Assembly (NCBI RefSeq): GCF_022201045.2
Contig: NC_068558.1
Coordinates: forward strand, 45,535,001 to 45,599,000
Source of the DNA: Citrus sinensis
Lineage: Eukaryota; Streptophyta; Magnoliopsida; Sapindales; Rutaceae
Reading direction: 5' to 3'
Length of the DNA: 64,000 nt
Position numbers and translations under genes: made by a program. The notes beneath the pieces were generated by a model. That model was not told where the DNA came from and did not search any database. It saw only the letters and a program-made list of their open reading frames with translations. This document shows positions 48,930-63,225 of the stretch, one piece after another; the stretch's first letter is position 1, and the number at the start of each line of letters is the position of its first letter.

Positions 48930-49320
48930 ATTTCTCTAAGATTCTTAGGACAAACCACAAATTACTTCTAGGTTATGAGATTTTTAGCGTCCACAGTTAG
49001 TAGGACATACACCTTAGGATAAAACTTCATAAGTTCCAAGATTTATAACTTCTAAGGCTCCCAAGATCATTTATAGGACAAACTACATAGGATAAATCTC
49101 TTAAGATTCTAAGGTTCTTAAGATAAACCAAATATGACAAACCTTTTATATATCAAGGTTCCATCATTTTTAGGAACCTAGGATTTTAGAACAAAACTCC
49201 AAATGTTTCAAGATTCCTAAGATCTTAGAATCCGATAACAAACCACCTAAAATAAACCTTTTAGGTTTCAAGATTCCCATTATCCCAAGATCCTAAGAAA
49301 GATAATTTAAGATTAAAATA
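48930..49320. repeat. Degenerate repeat tract
   Basis: Imperfect recurrences of short motifs such as AAGATTC, TCTTAGGA, GGACAAAC and AAGGTTC at irregular spacing over about 390 bp. They look like a decayed minisatellite. No coding potential. Confidence 0.5.
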
Positions 49321-50188
49321 TTTCATGTTATGATATGAGAGAAGGTTTACATGTCCGTGTGTAAATCAGCATGGGCACAAGAAGACAAATATCATCAAGT
49401 GCACAAGAACAACGACACTTGTCATCATAACAACGACGACTCAGGTCAAATCAATTTTGCCTATAAATACATCTTCTATTCTTACCTAAAGGCAGGCAAA
49501 ACACTCACTTGATAAAATGAAATGCTGACTCTCTTTCTATAATTTCTTACTCTAAATTCATATTTCAAAAATTCAGTGACTAACTTGACCATTAGAAAGT
49601 TTATACCGAAAAAGCTAGTACTTTGATCTTTTTCTTAAGTTTGTAGAACATCATCTAACAAAGTTGTCCTCGTTATCTAAGGAAGTGGACTTCTAGGAAA
49701 AATTCATAGGCCTATGAAGACTAACCCAAAGAAGAAATTCATCATCATTTGATCCAAAAAAAAAAAATCAATCTTAAAAGAGTCATTCTTGGTTGGAACC
49801 ACATAATAAGTTGGGACAAAAGTTGCACTAATATGTGTCATATCTCTTCTGGTCTAGCTGGGGATTATATACATTTTGCTTCGTCTCTGATGAGAAAATG
49901 TCAAGGACCATGTCATTCATGCATACAGTAAAATTAACCGCCAATAAAGTTTGATATGTTTTGATTAGTTTATGTTAAGACCTGTCAAACAAATCATAAA
50001 TAAGACAATAGAGATTATACTATTATCGGAAAAGTAGTATAGCAATAGACAATAATTTTTTTTCCAATCTCAAAGCTCTATATATCCAATAGTTTTGAGA
50101 TCGAGTAACTTAGTTGATATCAACTTGTTGGTGAAGATGTAAAATCCAAGTACTATAAAGCAATTAGTAAAATGCAAACTACATAAAT

Positions 50189-50440
50189 AGAAAGTGCTAT
50201 AAATATATTTTTTTTTTTGTTTTAACCACGAGGTGTTCTAGGAAGGGCCTCAACTGTGGGAAGCACCTTTAAGCCCGTACCACAACCCAGACTAGAAGTC
50301 CCCGCTCGAACCAGGAGGCACAAGTTCTCCCAACAAATGCGACTTCCCTACAACTCGAACTGAGGAGCAAACCCAGTCAAGCCACTTAAAGGGACTTCAT
50401 TGTCAGCGGAGCCAACATTTTGTTGGTTAGAAAGTGCTAT
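50189..50440 (-). mobile_element. tRNA-derived SINE, family 2, copy B
   Basis: The 228-bp body at 50201-50428 lies between perfect 12-bp repeats AGAAAGTGCTAT (50189-50200 and 50429-50440). It shows the same 5' end, boxes and tail layout as copy A at 47409-47636. The B box here reads GTTCGAGTT, so one promoter position has decayed. Confidence 0.9.
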
Positions 50441-51977
50441 TTTATACTTCATTAGACAACTAGCAAATTAAGCCTAGCCTACCAGCCCAAAGAACAAGTT
50501 AATTTGATGCCTTAATGCAATAATATAGCTAGCTAACTGAGACATGTATTTCAGCCAAGGTGGTTAGAAACACTTCGGAGTTTGCAATTCACAACGAAAC
50601 GGAATGACTTGAATTTGGATTTCGTATACTGATGAAATGATATTATACTATTGGGTAAATACAAGAAAATATGATCGGTGTGTGTTGAGGTCGGATATCT
50701 TAGGAAGCACGATAGTTTAATAATAAACCGACATCCCCACAATCCAATTCCACATTTGTGAAGGACTTTATATACATACGACACAAGATGCTTTTGCACT
50801 AATTAGAACAACATGAGATCCAAAATTCTGCTCGGAGATTATAATAACATGCCGCAACCTATAAATTCATTAGAAGAGTTCAATATGTACCTTTTACTAA
50901 GAAATCGCAAGGCTACAACCCTAGAACCCACAATGGCCAGTCACCAACTACGTACAATAACTGCCAGCTAGACACGTTATTTTTTGGGCACAGCTCCTGT
51001 GCTTGAACAAATTTGTACAGGAGTCAGGTACATGCAATCTTTCTTAATTAAACTATTAAAGTACGAAAAACAACGGGTCATAGTTGTTTCACATAGCCAA
51101 ATCATATGTCCTAATCAGCACATTGTAAACTGACTATGTATGAACTAGTCATCAACTCTGACTTTTCTTGTTCTAAAGTCTTTAACTTACCAAAAGCCTA
51201 GATGACAATTTGACTTTGACTACTTACAACCAATTAAGCTGCCTGTCATCCAAATCGATAGACAATAATATGTCACAAGAAGTGAATATTATTTGTATGT
51301 GAAGTACAACTACGTATATATATATCCATAATCCCATAAGAAATGCACAATAAATTAAGGCTTATTGGCTGAGTATAGCAGTCCACATCAGAAAATCATA
51401 ATAATTAAGTAATTAATTATATGCATACGCCAATTATATAATGAAATTAATATCAATTAGAAAATAAAACGTAGTGTCGTTTTAGAAGTCCCGCGTGCGA
51501 CACAAGCAAGCCCTATGTCTCTCACTCTCAGAAGAGACGGAGTCGGTTCTATATTACTGTTAGAATTTAAAATTTATCCAATTAACGTGACCGGTCGTAA
51601 TCCCTCGAGAAATTATATAATGGATTAGCCAGCAGCCACATAAGCAGAGAGCATCGACTTTTAGTAAAAAAATCCAGCACAGATTGAATATTGATTACTG
51701 CAGTACGAAATAAATAGGAAAAGCAGGAGTGGAGAAGCTTCCGAATCCTCGATTAGCAGTAATAGTTGTATTACTGTCATGCCCCCACCAACTTGCTTTC
51801 CCCCCACTACAAAAACCCCTCGGCCTCTCCCCTGTTCTTATCCACGATCAAATTAATTCGTAAAACCCTTTGAGTTCTCTCGCATCTTCTTTTCTCTTAA
51901 TAATCGCCAAAACCACAGCCTGACCTGATCGCTAGTTTAGTTTCAGTGCTTTATTATTACATTTACTTGCGGAAAGA

Positions 51978-53096
51978 ATGTGTGGCGGTTCTATCTTAGG
52001 AGACTTCTTTCCTCGCCACGGCGGCAGCCGCGTCACCGCTTCCGACCTCTGGCCCAACTCACCCTTCGCTGCTACTAAACAACTCCCTCACAACTTTGAA
52101 TCTACTCCGTTCTCCGATGAACACCAGTCACTGGCCAAAATCAAACGCCCTCAACCCCCTTCATATCTAAACTCCTGTTCAGCTTCAGGTACGTACAATG
52201 TTAATATCTGAGCCTTTTTTTTTTCCTTTGTTTTTTGTTTAATAATTCTATTTATAATTAATTACAAGTGTCTGACGCTGATCTTTGAATAATATTGAAC
52301 AGGTGATGAGAAAAAGCCCAAGAGGCAGAGGAAGAATCTCTACAGGGGAATAAGGCAACGCCCCTGGGGCAAATGGGCAGCTGAGATTCGTGACCCAAGG
52401 AAAGGAGTTCGAGTCTGGCTCGGCACATTCAACACTGCCGAAGAAGCAGCTCGAGCCTATGACAAAGAAGCCCGCAAGATTCGCGGCAAGAAAGCCAAAG
52501 TCAACTTCCCCAACGAAGAGGACGTCTTCACCGTCACCCCTGCTGCTGCCGCCCATGCTTACCATCATCATCAGCATAATCATAATCCCACTCCCAGTCC
52601 CCTTCCTTCTCTTTCCCAAGAAGATCTTTTTAGTCGTAATAACTCATCTATAAGTAGTGTTGGTTTTGACTTGTATGGTTATGATCTGAACCCCCAGATT
52701 GTTACTTCTGGTGGTGACGAGAATTCCGGGACTGGTTCTGGTTCTGTTTCAGAAGGTGGGTACGATTCCACAGAACTTATGCTGAATTGCAACCAGAATG
52801 TCAATGATGGTTCGTTTGCTCAAATGAAGGTGAAAGCCGAAGAACAAGAAGAAGAAGAAAAGCGAAAAGCTGAAGAGGAAGAGAACGAAGTGCGAAAGCT
52901 GTCTGAGGAGCTTATGGCGTACGAGAATTTCATGAAGTTCTATCAGCTTCCGTATCTCGATGGGCAATCACCAGTGTCTAATAATAATAATAATAATAAT
53001 AATATTAATATTGTTCACGAAGGTGTTGTCGGTAATCTTTGGAGCTTTGATGATGTTACTGTTGCCCCTGCCCCTGCGAACTCCAAGGCTCTGTAA
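51978..53096 (+). CDS. Group VII ethylene response factor (oxygen-labile AP2/ERF activator, RAP2.3-like)
   Basis: Two exons (51978-52188 and 52303-53096) join to 334 residues. The N-terminus [12 protein letters not shown] is the group VII signature. In this group Met removal exposes Cys2, which plant cysteine oxidases oxidise so the protein enters the Arg/Cys N-degron pathway; under hypoxia it is stable and activates anaerobic genes. A nuclear-localisation-like KKPKRQRK (74-81) precedes a single AP2 domain ([19 protein letters not shown] at about 84-102, WLGTF, and Ala/Asp at the ERF positions). Later come a His-rich patch, an [15 protein letters not shown] coiled-coil stretch, the conserved [18 protein letters not shown] segment, a poly-Asn run from an AAT repeat, and a C-terminal LWSFDDV activation motif. 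The intron sits just before the AP2 domain, as usual for the group. Which member it is orthologous to is not certain. Confidence 0.94.
52978..53005 (+). repeat. (AAT)n microsatellite encoding poly-Asn in the ERF gene
   Basis: About eight AAT codons in the C-terminal region between the [12 protein letters not shown] segment and the activation motif; likely to vary in length between alleles. Confidence 0.85.
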
Positions 53097-55394
53097 CTGT
53101 GTCTTTGATTTATTTGTTATTCCTGTATTTCTTTTTGATTTATTTGTTAATCCTGTATTTCTTTTTTATTTAAATGTGTATAAATTCAGTGGCATTGATA
53201 ATCTCGGGTTTTAGGATTATGTTTAATTTTTAAAGAATCATGTTGGATAGAGCCTGGAACTTCAGATTGCTGAGAGAGTTAAATGATCTTGTAATTTTCT
53301 GAAGCAGAAATTGTACTTCATTCAATTCATATAACATTCATATCGTTCTGATTAATTATCCCTCTCTCTCTCTCTCTCTCTCTTATTTGCCAAGCCAATT
53401 GGGCTTGTCCCTTTAAGGCTGAAGCTTCAAACACTTATGATAGTATATCTTCTGTCTGATTGAATATGGTCTTGGCGTTTGAAAAAGCTCTCTTTTTTAT
53501 GCAGAAAAATCAATAAAATATCTGGACTTCGCTTCAATTCTTAAATCATCTGACAATGTACATTTAAAAAAAAAAAAAAAAACAATTGGTGATCCTCGCA
53601 ATTCCATTCAGTGGGCGTTGTCAATATATTTTACTAAAAATTAGGATTAGCAAGAATTTAGAAGTCCCACTACCAGCGAGAAAAGCCGAGTATCGAATGC
53701 GGCGCGGTGGTTGGTGAGGATTAGGAAGCAAAGGTGTAAAGCATGCAACTTGCGAGTTTTGCCAAATAGCGAATATGGTTTTGGTACGTTTTCCAATCCC
53801 AGCTGCGCTGGCGCTACTGGGTTTTGACCTTTTCTTCACTGTGGGCGCACGCAGTTTGGGCTCTGGAGACTTGTACGTTTCTGTCTCTTGCTATTCGTAC
53901 TACATATTACTACTGTACTTCATATCCAAGTTTAGGTTGTACTGCCCAATTTCTATCGCCATGAACTTGTCCTCTTTGTGACACGTGTGTCTAAAATTCA
54001 TACAGATGGTAACTTCACGTTACTATCATTTATCACATGGATGTTTTTTTTTTTTTTTTTAGAATACAGCATTATGATTATTGTGCATCTCGTATAAACG
54101 GTATAATATTTGCGTATTGATAAACGTTTAAATTCTTATATAATTTAACGTGTCAATATATTTATCGGCCACATAAAAATATAAAAAATGAATGTAATTA
54201 ATATATTGGGCGAATAAAAAATAGAAAAGTTAATACAATTAATATAGTGGGCCATGTGAAGTCATTCCTCTACTAGTAATGCATTCACACATTGTTTATA
54301 CATGAAAAAATTTGTATAAAAATTTATATATATGTAAGCATCTATATACTAAAATAAGAGATCTCTTATTAGACAAAGGGACTCCTCGTGTAAATCCTCT
54401 CATATTTGTTTCTTAAACAGAAAATAAAGGTCAATAAAAAAGTGAGAATTTTCCATTTTGCATTAGGAAAAAATGTCTCAGAAAATGTGGTGTAAATTGA
54501 AATGTAGTGAAGTGTATTTAGTAACATCTGCATATTGTTTCATGAGTTTCTCTATTTTGATACTAAATCTTAAAAGTAAATAGTGTTAACTTTTCAGAAG
54601 TAGTTTATTAACATTTCATTTTTACATAAGCCCTAATATATAAATTAAAGACAATTTAAGCTTACATAGATTTTGGTTATTACACAATAAAACAACACTT
54701 TCATAATATTATCAAATGTATGAACATACTTTGCTTTTTAAACTCATAGCAACCACAATAACATCATTTATCAAGTATCAAACTATTTTTTAAATTAGCA
54801 ACTTAGTTCTTTTGCACAACACATGTAACTTATTTCATTAATCATTACAATATCAAAGTAGACATTTAGTGGATTTGGAGAAATTTGAGTTGAAGTAATG
54901 ATATTTGACTCCCTCAATTTATCCCATCAGTCCCTATTTTTTAATTAATATTATTTATTTCATAATTACTCTTATTAAAAAACTAAAAAATAAACATTTT
55001 TTATTCTCTCCCAAGATCTCTATAGATTAACTTCTCATCTCTCATATATCTCTCCTTTTTTTAAAAAATGATTCACAATTTGAATCAAATATTAACTCTT
55101 AATAAAATCTCAAATTGAAATTAAATAAAACATTAGATCATCACATAAAATCAAAATTAATATTATCAATAACAACAAAACTTAGTACTTGTTCATAAAA
55201 TTTAACAAAATGAGATATTCAAACTCATTATATGTTAGTCGAGGTGATGAATTGATTATGAAGAAGATAAGTGGATGTGGTGGTGATGATGGTAATAATG
55301 AACTTATTATTAATAGAGATCAGTGATCTTGGTGATGAACTAATGGTTAGCGAAGAGCGAGAGATGAGGGAGGGCGAGAGGAAGGGGGAGAATC
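53097..55394. other. Intergenic region between ERF and eL19 (part 1)
   Basis: ERF 3' UTR, a (CT)n tract at 53361-53383, a poly(A) run at about 53567, and long AT-rich sequence. Around 53640-53980 there is a less AT-rich patch with a 68-codon frame starting MVLVRFPIPAALALLGFDLF. It has no recognised domain and could be an orphan exon or chance. Confidence 0.5.
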
Positions 55395-56066
55395 AAATAT
55401 TAGAGTGGGACTATTAGCACCCCTCCAAAATCCCTTTGGAACCCCCTTTATCAATTATAATTCATTTAATGTCAAAAGTAACCCTTTTCTAAATAAACAT
55501 TATTTTCATTTATAAATCTTGCAATTTCTAATAACTTTCTCACTCTTTTAGTCTTAATAATTGTATTCCTCTCTTCAAACTTTCTTTATTATTTAATTTC
55601 TAAAAAAATCCAAAAGAAAAAGTAAGAAAAAGCTTATAACATATTGAATATTTTATGGGTCCAATACAATTTTATCGTACATATAAATTTTGGGTGCAAC
55701 AATTAGTTTGAGAATCCTTAAAAAATTATTTGTAGTGAGATAAAATTTTATTTAATTTATTTTCTCATAATGTTGTATCCTAATTTTGTTGCTACATATA
55801 TTACAAGAGTATTATTTTGGCTTTAAAATTTGCTCCTTAAATTTAGATTAATTTAATGATTAAAAAAAATTATAGATTGCTTCTTAAATTCATATTATTC
55901 TGATGATTTAAAAAAAATTTATATTATGCAAGCAAAATGAAATTGAAGAGAGAAAGAAATATAAATGAGATTAATTTTATTTATATTTATTCTTAAATAT
56001 AATTATAATATCACGTGAATTTTATAAGACCAGTGAAAGGGTGTCAATAGTCCAACTCAAAATATT
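55395..56066. mobile_element. 658-bp non-autonomous terminal-inverted-repeat transposon
   Basis: The body at 55402-56059 begins AGAGTGGGACTATTAGCACC. The reverse complement of its right end is TGAGTTGGACTATTGACACC. The direct repeat AAATATT occurs at 55395-55401 and 56060-56066. The interior is AT-rich and non-coding. The target-duplication length of 7-9 bp leaves hAT or Mutator possible. It ends about 290 bp upstream of the eL19 start codon. Confidence 0.7.
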
Positions 56067-56108
56067 AATAATCTTTTGGGTTAAGTTAGTTGTCACATCT
56101 CACTACCC

Positions 56109-56114
56109 AGCCCA
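56109..56114 (-). promoter_or_regulatory. Site II element (TGGGCT) of the eL19 promoter
   Basis: AGCCCA on the plus strand, about 240 bases upstream of the ATG. Site II plus telo-box pairs are known hallmarks of plant ribosomal-protein promoters. Confidence 0.5.
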
Positions 56115-56244
56115 AACTTATATATTCTGAGGACGATTATTAGAAATTTCTAACACGTGGGCATCCAAATAACCGTAACTTGAATGAATCAAACCCGAAC
56201 CCGCCCAAAAGGAAAGAAAGCGAGAGCGAACCCACATCAGTTGG

Positions 56245-56252
56245 AAACCCTA
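56245..56252 (+). promoter_or_regulatory. Telo-box (AAACCCTA) of the eL19 gene
   Basis: AAACCCTA lies about 100 bases before the ATG, where telo-boxes commonly occur near the start of transcription of translation-machinery genes. Confidence 0.6.
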
Positions 56253-56349
56253 GAAGCAGAGCAAACACTTGGCATGAATATAAACTTGAATCACAGAAAC
56301 AGCATACCTTATCTCTTCTCATTCAGCAGCTCCAGTTCCAAAGAGAGAG

Positions 56350-58300
<1,951 letters not shown>

Positions 58301-59321
58301 AACGCCTGACAAAGCAGTGAAGGATTTTGACCGTAGGTAGCTTGCGTCCTCTGTTACTGTGGCAGAGCAGTTTTGTTAAAGGAATGTTCTTTTTGGTTTC
58401 TTTTGGACCTTGTTACTTAAATATTGCAGATGAAAGGAGGTTTCTTAATACTTGCTTAATTCAATTTTTTTCCCCATCTTTTTTTTTTTTTCTTTTCGGT
58501 TGTTGACTGGTTTTATATACATGGGTTTTGTGAAGTTTCTGTGGTTCTCTACATCCTTTTGATTGGTTAATGACTGTCGGGGCTTTTCAGTGCCTATGGA
58601 TGCAGTTCATTCGTTCTGAATTTTGATTATAATATCAAAATAATCAAAAATTCAAATGCAGATAAATATTGCATCTAGTTTTCCCTAAAAGTCTCATCTA
58701 ATTCCATTTGGATGTTCTATTTCGTAATGGTGGGTGTTATGAGTTGTTCCATCTCTTCAAATTGCTCCACAAATTGAGGATTGGTTTAAGATGGGTTTGA
58801 AAGATGGAAATTTGTCATTACAGCAGGTGCCGAATAATCCGACTAACAACAGATACAGTTGGAGGCTGTGTTCTGTTGTTTATGCCAAACAGACGTCTTC
58901 AGAACAAAGAAAACGTTTGAAGCAAGTATTTTCATTAAGGGAAGAAAAGGGGCATTTGACGGATATAATAGTTCATAGTTGATCGGAAAAAGGGATGCGC
59001 CCATAAGAAGCGTCCTCGTCCCTTGGCATTATCACACAACCCAGTATGCAAATACATATTTCTTGGCCACACCCAAAATAATTGGAGAACCATGTAAATA
59101 GTTCTTCGCAGTCTGTGCTCGGGCATAAACCGAAATCTGTGGACCTAAAAATCTTTTGAATATTATAATCAAAGCACTACAAGTATACTGCACTCGATAA
59201 GCTTTCATTCTCTATTGACACATGATAAAGTTCAGCATCCCAGTTCCTCTCTTGCACTTTGCCTCAAGCAGCATCAAAGGGAAAATCATCACTCAAATAA
59301 GCTCTATCCATATCACAGTAC
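58301..59321. other. Region between convergent eL19 and ERS1 genes
   Basis: 3' UTRs of both genes and about 1 kb of non-coding DNA. The small frames at 58791-59126 show no domain. Confidence 0.6.
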
Positions 59322-62300
59322 CTAAACACTTCTTTGGTAACGCGATTTGGTTGAAGCTATTTGATCATTATCCCTAAATAATGGTTTAGGTCCAGTGAGA
59401 TCTGCACTTCCATGGCTGGCTCGGCCTTTCAGTGCAACTGGGTGTATGGGTGAACCAGGATTGTTGCAAATCCCAAGTTTAACAAGGAATGTAACTGTGC
59501 TTCCTTTGTCAAGGCCTTCGCTCTCAAGCCAAATGTGACCGCCCATGAGATTTACAAACCTGAACCAGTCATAAGCAAAAGTTGAGGAATATTTTAATGA
59601 GCAAGGAATGAGAGAAAGCAAAAACCTTTACCCTATTAGGTAGTTTCAAATCCAAGGTTCTGCTTCAAGTGTACTGAAAGATATATTTTATGACATTACC
59701 GTCTACAAATCGCCAGTCCAAGTCCTGCTCGTGGTGTTTGGCATGAACTACCTCGAGACTGAGCAAATTTTGTAAAAAGAAGTGGAATATCTTGTGGAGG
59801 AACGCCACAGCCAGAATCATTAACCTGCAGTGCAGCAACAAATACGACAGTGTTTTCAAAGGAAAAGACTAATGAAAAACCCAAATGAGATAAGCTAAAC
59901 GGAAGTTAAATGCAGTAGACTAACAAAAAACCCAAATGAAACAAGCTGAACGAAAGTTAAATACACACCTGCACACGTAGGTAGAAGTGGCCATCAGTTG
60001 ACACTGGGTAAAATTCTGGTGGCCGCCAGTCACTTAAAGACTCCGGCTTTGCAACAGAAGCTATGATCGAAACATAACCCTCTTTTGTGAACTTTACAGC
60101 ATTACCCACTATGTTTAAAATAGTTTGCATGAGCCGTTTCTCATCCCCAACAGCATAAGTAGGTAATTCTGGGGCCATAATCAAAGTCATGGATAACTTC
60201 TTACAAGATGCAACGGGCTTTATCAGCTTAATGACCTACAATCACAGACATTAAAATAAATAATGTAATCCAGACACCCGCATGCAAGAACTGCACGGTG
60301 CAAGCTTAGTTCCAACTCTATAGGTAAAGTTTTGAAGTACAGAACTAAAAATAATTACCTCTCTCAGAACTATCTGAAGATTGAATGGTCCATTGTCTAA
60401 TTCCAGGCTACCATCTTCAAGTCGGGAAAGATCTAAAACATCATCAACTAGTGTTGTCAAAAGGTTGCTACTCTTTAGAACTGTCTCTATCATAACCCTT
60501 TGCTCCGGAGTTAGATCAGTCTCCAAAAGAAGTGAAGACAATGCAATAATTGCATGCATCAGAGTCCGCATTTCATGGTTCATTACAGCACGGAAATCAT
60601 TGCGAGCATGGATTGCCTTCTCTGCCTCTCGACGAGCCGAATCTAAAGCAACATTCTGCTCCATGAGCTGATTGCGGGCCCTCATAGAGTCCTCAAGAAT
60701 AGCAGCATGTGAAAGAGCAACAGCTACCTGCATGATTATCAAAATAGAATTTGATCACGGAAAATATGCCAAAGAAACAGTTCTCCGAGATTACAAGGGA
60801 ATACCAGCAAGTAAAGCAATGAACAAAATAAAGTTGAGGAGTTGAGGTGAAAATTACTATACAAAATGAGACAACTTACAGAATGGAAGATAATAGTTTT
60901 TTAAGCAGCACATTAGGAACTCTCTCTACGGTACACCTTGTGATTATAATGTTCTAATGAAACCATTATGACTTAACATCATTCTCACATTCTTTTAAAG
61001 GACGTTAGTTTTGCTGGTAGTTTTCAATGCAGGGAACCTCCAGAGTGGTTAATGGAGACATTCAAGCTTGCTAGCTGCATTATTATATTAAAGGCAAATT
61101 TTAAATGTCAATCCAAAAAAAGGTGCATCCCTTGGATCCAGTTATAACTTAACAGAGTAACTGCAAGACTAAATAACATGGCCATGAAAAGTATTGGCAA
61201 TGGACTGTTCAGTAGAGGCTACTGTCAAAGCAAAATCAGAATCCTTATGATCATTTGCATATGGAACAATAGATGAACCACAACCTAAGAAAACTAAAAA
61301 TTGACTCTCAAGGCATGCCTCCGTCCAAACTCTTTACCATCTTTGCCAAATCTGAGAAACTACTAACCATTCTATAACTAATCTAAGACAGTAATACAAA
61401 AGTAAGATAAAACTAACAAAAAATGTGAAGATATCCCGTGCAAAAAGATGAATTCTTAGCAAGAAATCCTGTGCAAGAACTTTTAAAGATTATTCTTACC
61501 TACACACAGACAACGTCAGTTATGCTATAGTTCGAAGACAGCCTATTAAGGAGAGAGAAAGAAAAGAGTAATCGCAAAATACCTGATCTGCAACAACGTC
61601 AATAAGCTCCAACTCATGGTCTCGCCATTTTCGACCACCGTCGGTAGGGAGCATCAGAACCATGACCGCATAGCTCTTTGCAGGTAATTCAGGCCAATCA
61701 TTAATTTGGAAATTTGAGAGATGTAAAAGAGGTACTCGAACAGCAACAATGTCAGGGGGCACGTATCTTCCAACAAGCAGTCTGATCCTCGCCAATGGGC
61801 AGTTATAGGGTAAACGCATTGCTTGAGCACTATTAAAGACATCAGTGACTATAGGAAGGTTTATTGGCACGGAAGATCCGATTTGTATTTGGTTGTTTAG
61901 AGTATAAGAAAGTTCTAGATTTAGACCAGTTCGTGATGGCATCCACAATGCACATTCCTCAAGGCCCAGCGTTCTTCCCAGCTCAACAAGAGTGGTTTTG
62001 AGAATTGTATGTCTGTCTAGTGTGCTTCTAATTTCATGAGTCAACATTCTAACATGTCTTCCTGTTTCTTCTTGAGTAAGAATAAGGCCCATCTCTCTAT
62101 CAAGTTCGTCAGCCCTGTTCTTCAGAAATAATTCCCTCGTTTTGACACTCAACAGATCGGGGATGATGTGAACAAGCATCAAAGCAGTTATACATGACAC
62201 AAAAGCACAAGCCATCTTTGCAATAGTCATCACCACAGCAACAGCTTTGGAGTGCACAGTGAATGTCCACAAGCTTATGAAGTGAGTCAGTCCACAAAGA

Positions 62301-62488
62301 ATAATAAAAGAACCAAACTGCATAAGCACCCATCTGTATGGAAAGAAGGCTGACTTTTGCACAAAATATATAAGTTCCACGGGTATGGAGAAATATGCTA
62401 GAGCAATCAGTATATCTGAGATATACTGATATCTCACCAGGAGTTCATCAGGGGGCCATTGTGTATCAATGCAATCACAAGACTCCAT
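59322..62488 (-). CDS. ERS1: Ethylene receptor ERS1 (subfamily 1, no receiver domain)
   Basis: Five coding exons (62488-61583, 60727-60359, 60235-59969, 59824-59700, 59559-59322) give 634 residues. The start MESCDC carries Cys4 and Cys6, the disulfide-dimer cysteines. Three N-terminal membrane segments follow, with the copper/ethylene-binding Cys in [17 protein letters not shown] domain and a full histidine-kinase domain come next: H box [14 protein letters not shown] with His353, the ETR1 position; N box [14 protein letters not shown]1 VNDSGCG; F box LFTKFAQ; and a G2-like [11 protein letters not shown]. The protein ends about 60 residues after the kinase with no receiver, which makes it ERS1 rather than ETR1. 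ERS1 sits in the ER membrane and represses ethylene responses through CTR1 until ethylene binds. The first glycine of the G2 box is replaced. An acceptor-like TATTTTCAG just upstream of the ATG suggests a 5' UTR intron. Confidence 0.95.
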
Positions 62489-63196
62489 ATCCAAAAGTTG
62501 CCTCAACCAATCTGAAAATAAGCAGAATAGGTATAATCATGCCAATATCGGATGTCTCCAAAGAGAAATATAATCATGCCAATATGATATAACATATATC
62601 TAGACCAAAAGGAGAAACATACTTACAGCTAAGGATAGCTAAGGAATATAAGGTAAAGCAGGATATTAAGCACAGATTACATCCAACAACATTCTGCATC
62701 AACAGAAATTCTCAGTATCTTGGTCTTTATAGTGTTTCTAAGAAATACTAAAGTTAATTACACCATTAAAACTTTCCCATCTTCTACAAACTGTCTAAGT
62801 TTCTCTATTATTTCAAAAAAAAGTATAACTCCCATATATATTCTAAATTCTTTAAAGCATCCACCCATCTTTCAGAATTGTGTTGATTTAATCATCCTCT
62901 TCATAACCCTCAAGTTAGATCTGCCCTTGAACCTTAAAAACAAAATCTAATATGAAAAAACCACCATTTTTATTCAAAGGTAGGTAACAACACTTTTTGA
63001 AACAAACTCACTTCTCTTCCTGAATATTACCAGAAAAAAACAATTGCACTAATTTTACAGTTCATAAAAATCACCCCCAGGGGTCGGAGATCAAGCATGC
63101 ATAGTTACAAACTCCCTCAAAATTCACTCTAATGATGCTTTTGGTTGTAAAGCTAATAGCAAAAGTAGCTGTTTGTTTATTTAACGACATGATTAT

Positions 63197-63225
63197 CCCC
63201 CCCCCCCCCACCCCCCCCCCCCCCC
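63197..63225. repeat. Poly(C) tract
   Basis: About 28 C residues interrupted by one A, within the presumed 5' UTR intron of ERS1. A similar run of about 18 C occurs at 37047-37064 inside an RSH1 intron. Confidence 0.8.

Larger units (their letters stand above)
47299..51977. other. 4.7-kb intergenic region with two SINEs and a degenerate repeat tract
   Basis: No protein-coding gene recognised. It holds a TATTTAAG-type promoter motif of the Ole e 1 gene near 47384, the SINEs at 47399-47646 and 50189-50440, a short (GCTA)n run at 47671-47689, a degenerate repeat tract at 48930-49320, and the ERF promoter and leader just before 51978. Confidence 0.55.

Noticed and set aside
49330-49760. Possible solo-LTR-like sequence next to the repeat tract
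   Set aside because: A TATAAAT motif followed by leader-like sequence hints at an old LTR fragment, but I see no matching second end, no target duplication and no internal domains. It is too weak to list.
52248-52619. Minus-strand frame opposite the ERF AP2 domain
   Set aside because: Shadow of the AP2-encoding exon, with no independent support.
53775-53981. Short plus-strand frame starting MVLVRFPIPAALALLGF
   Set aside because: It has a hydrophobic start and less AT-rich surroundings, but no domain and no convincing following exon. It may be an orphan exon or chance.
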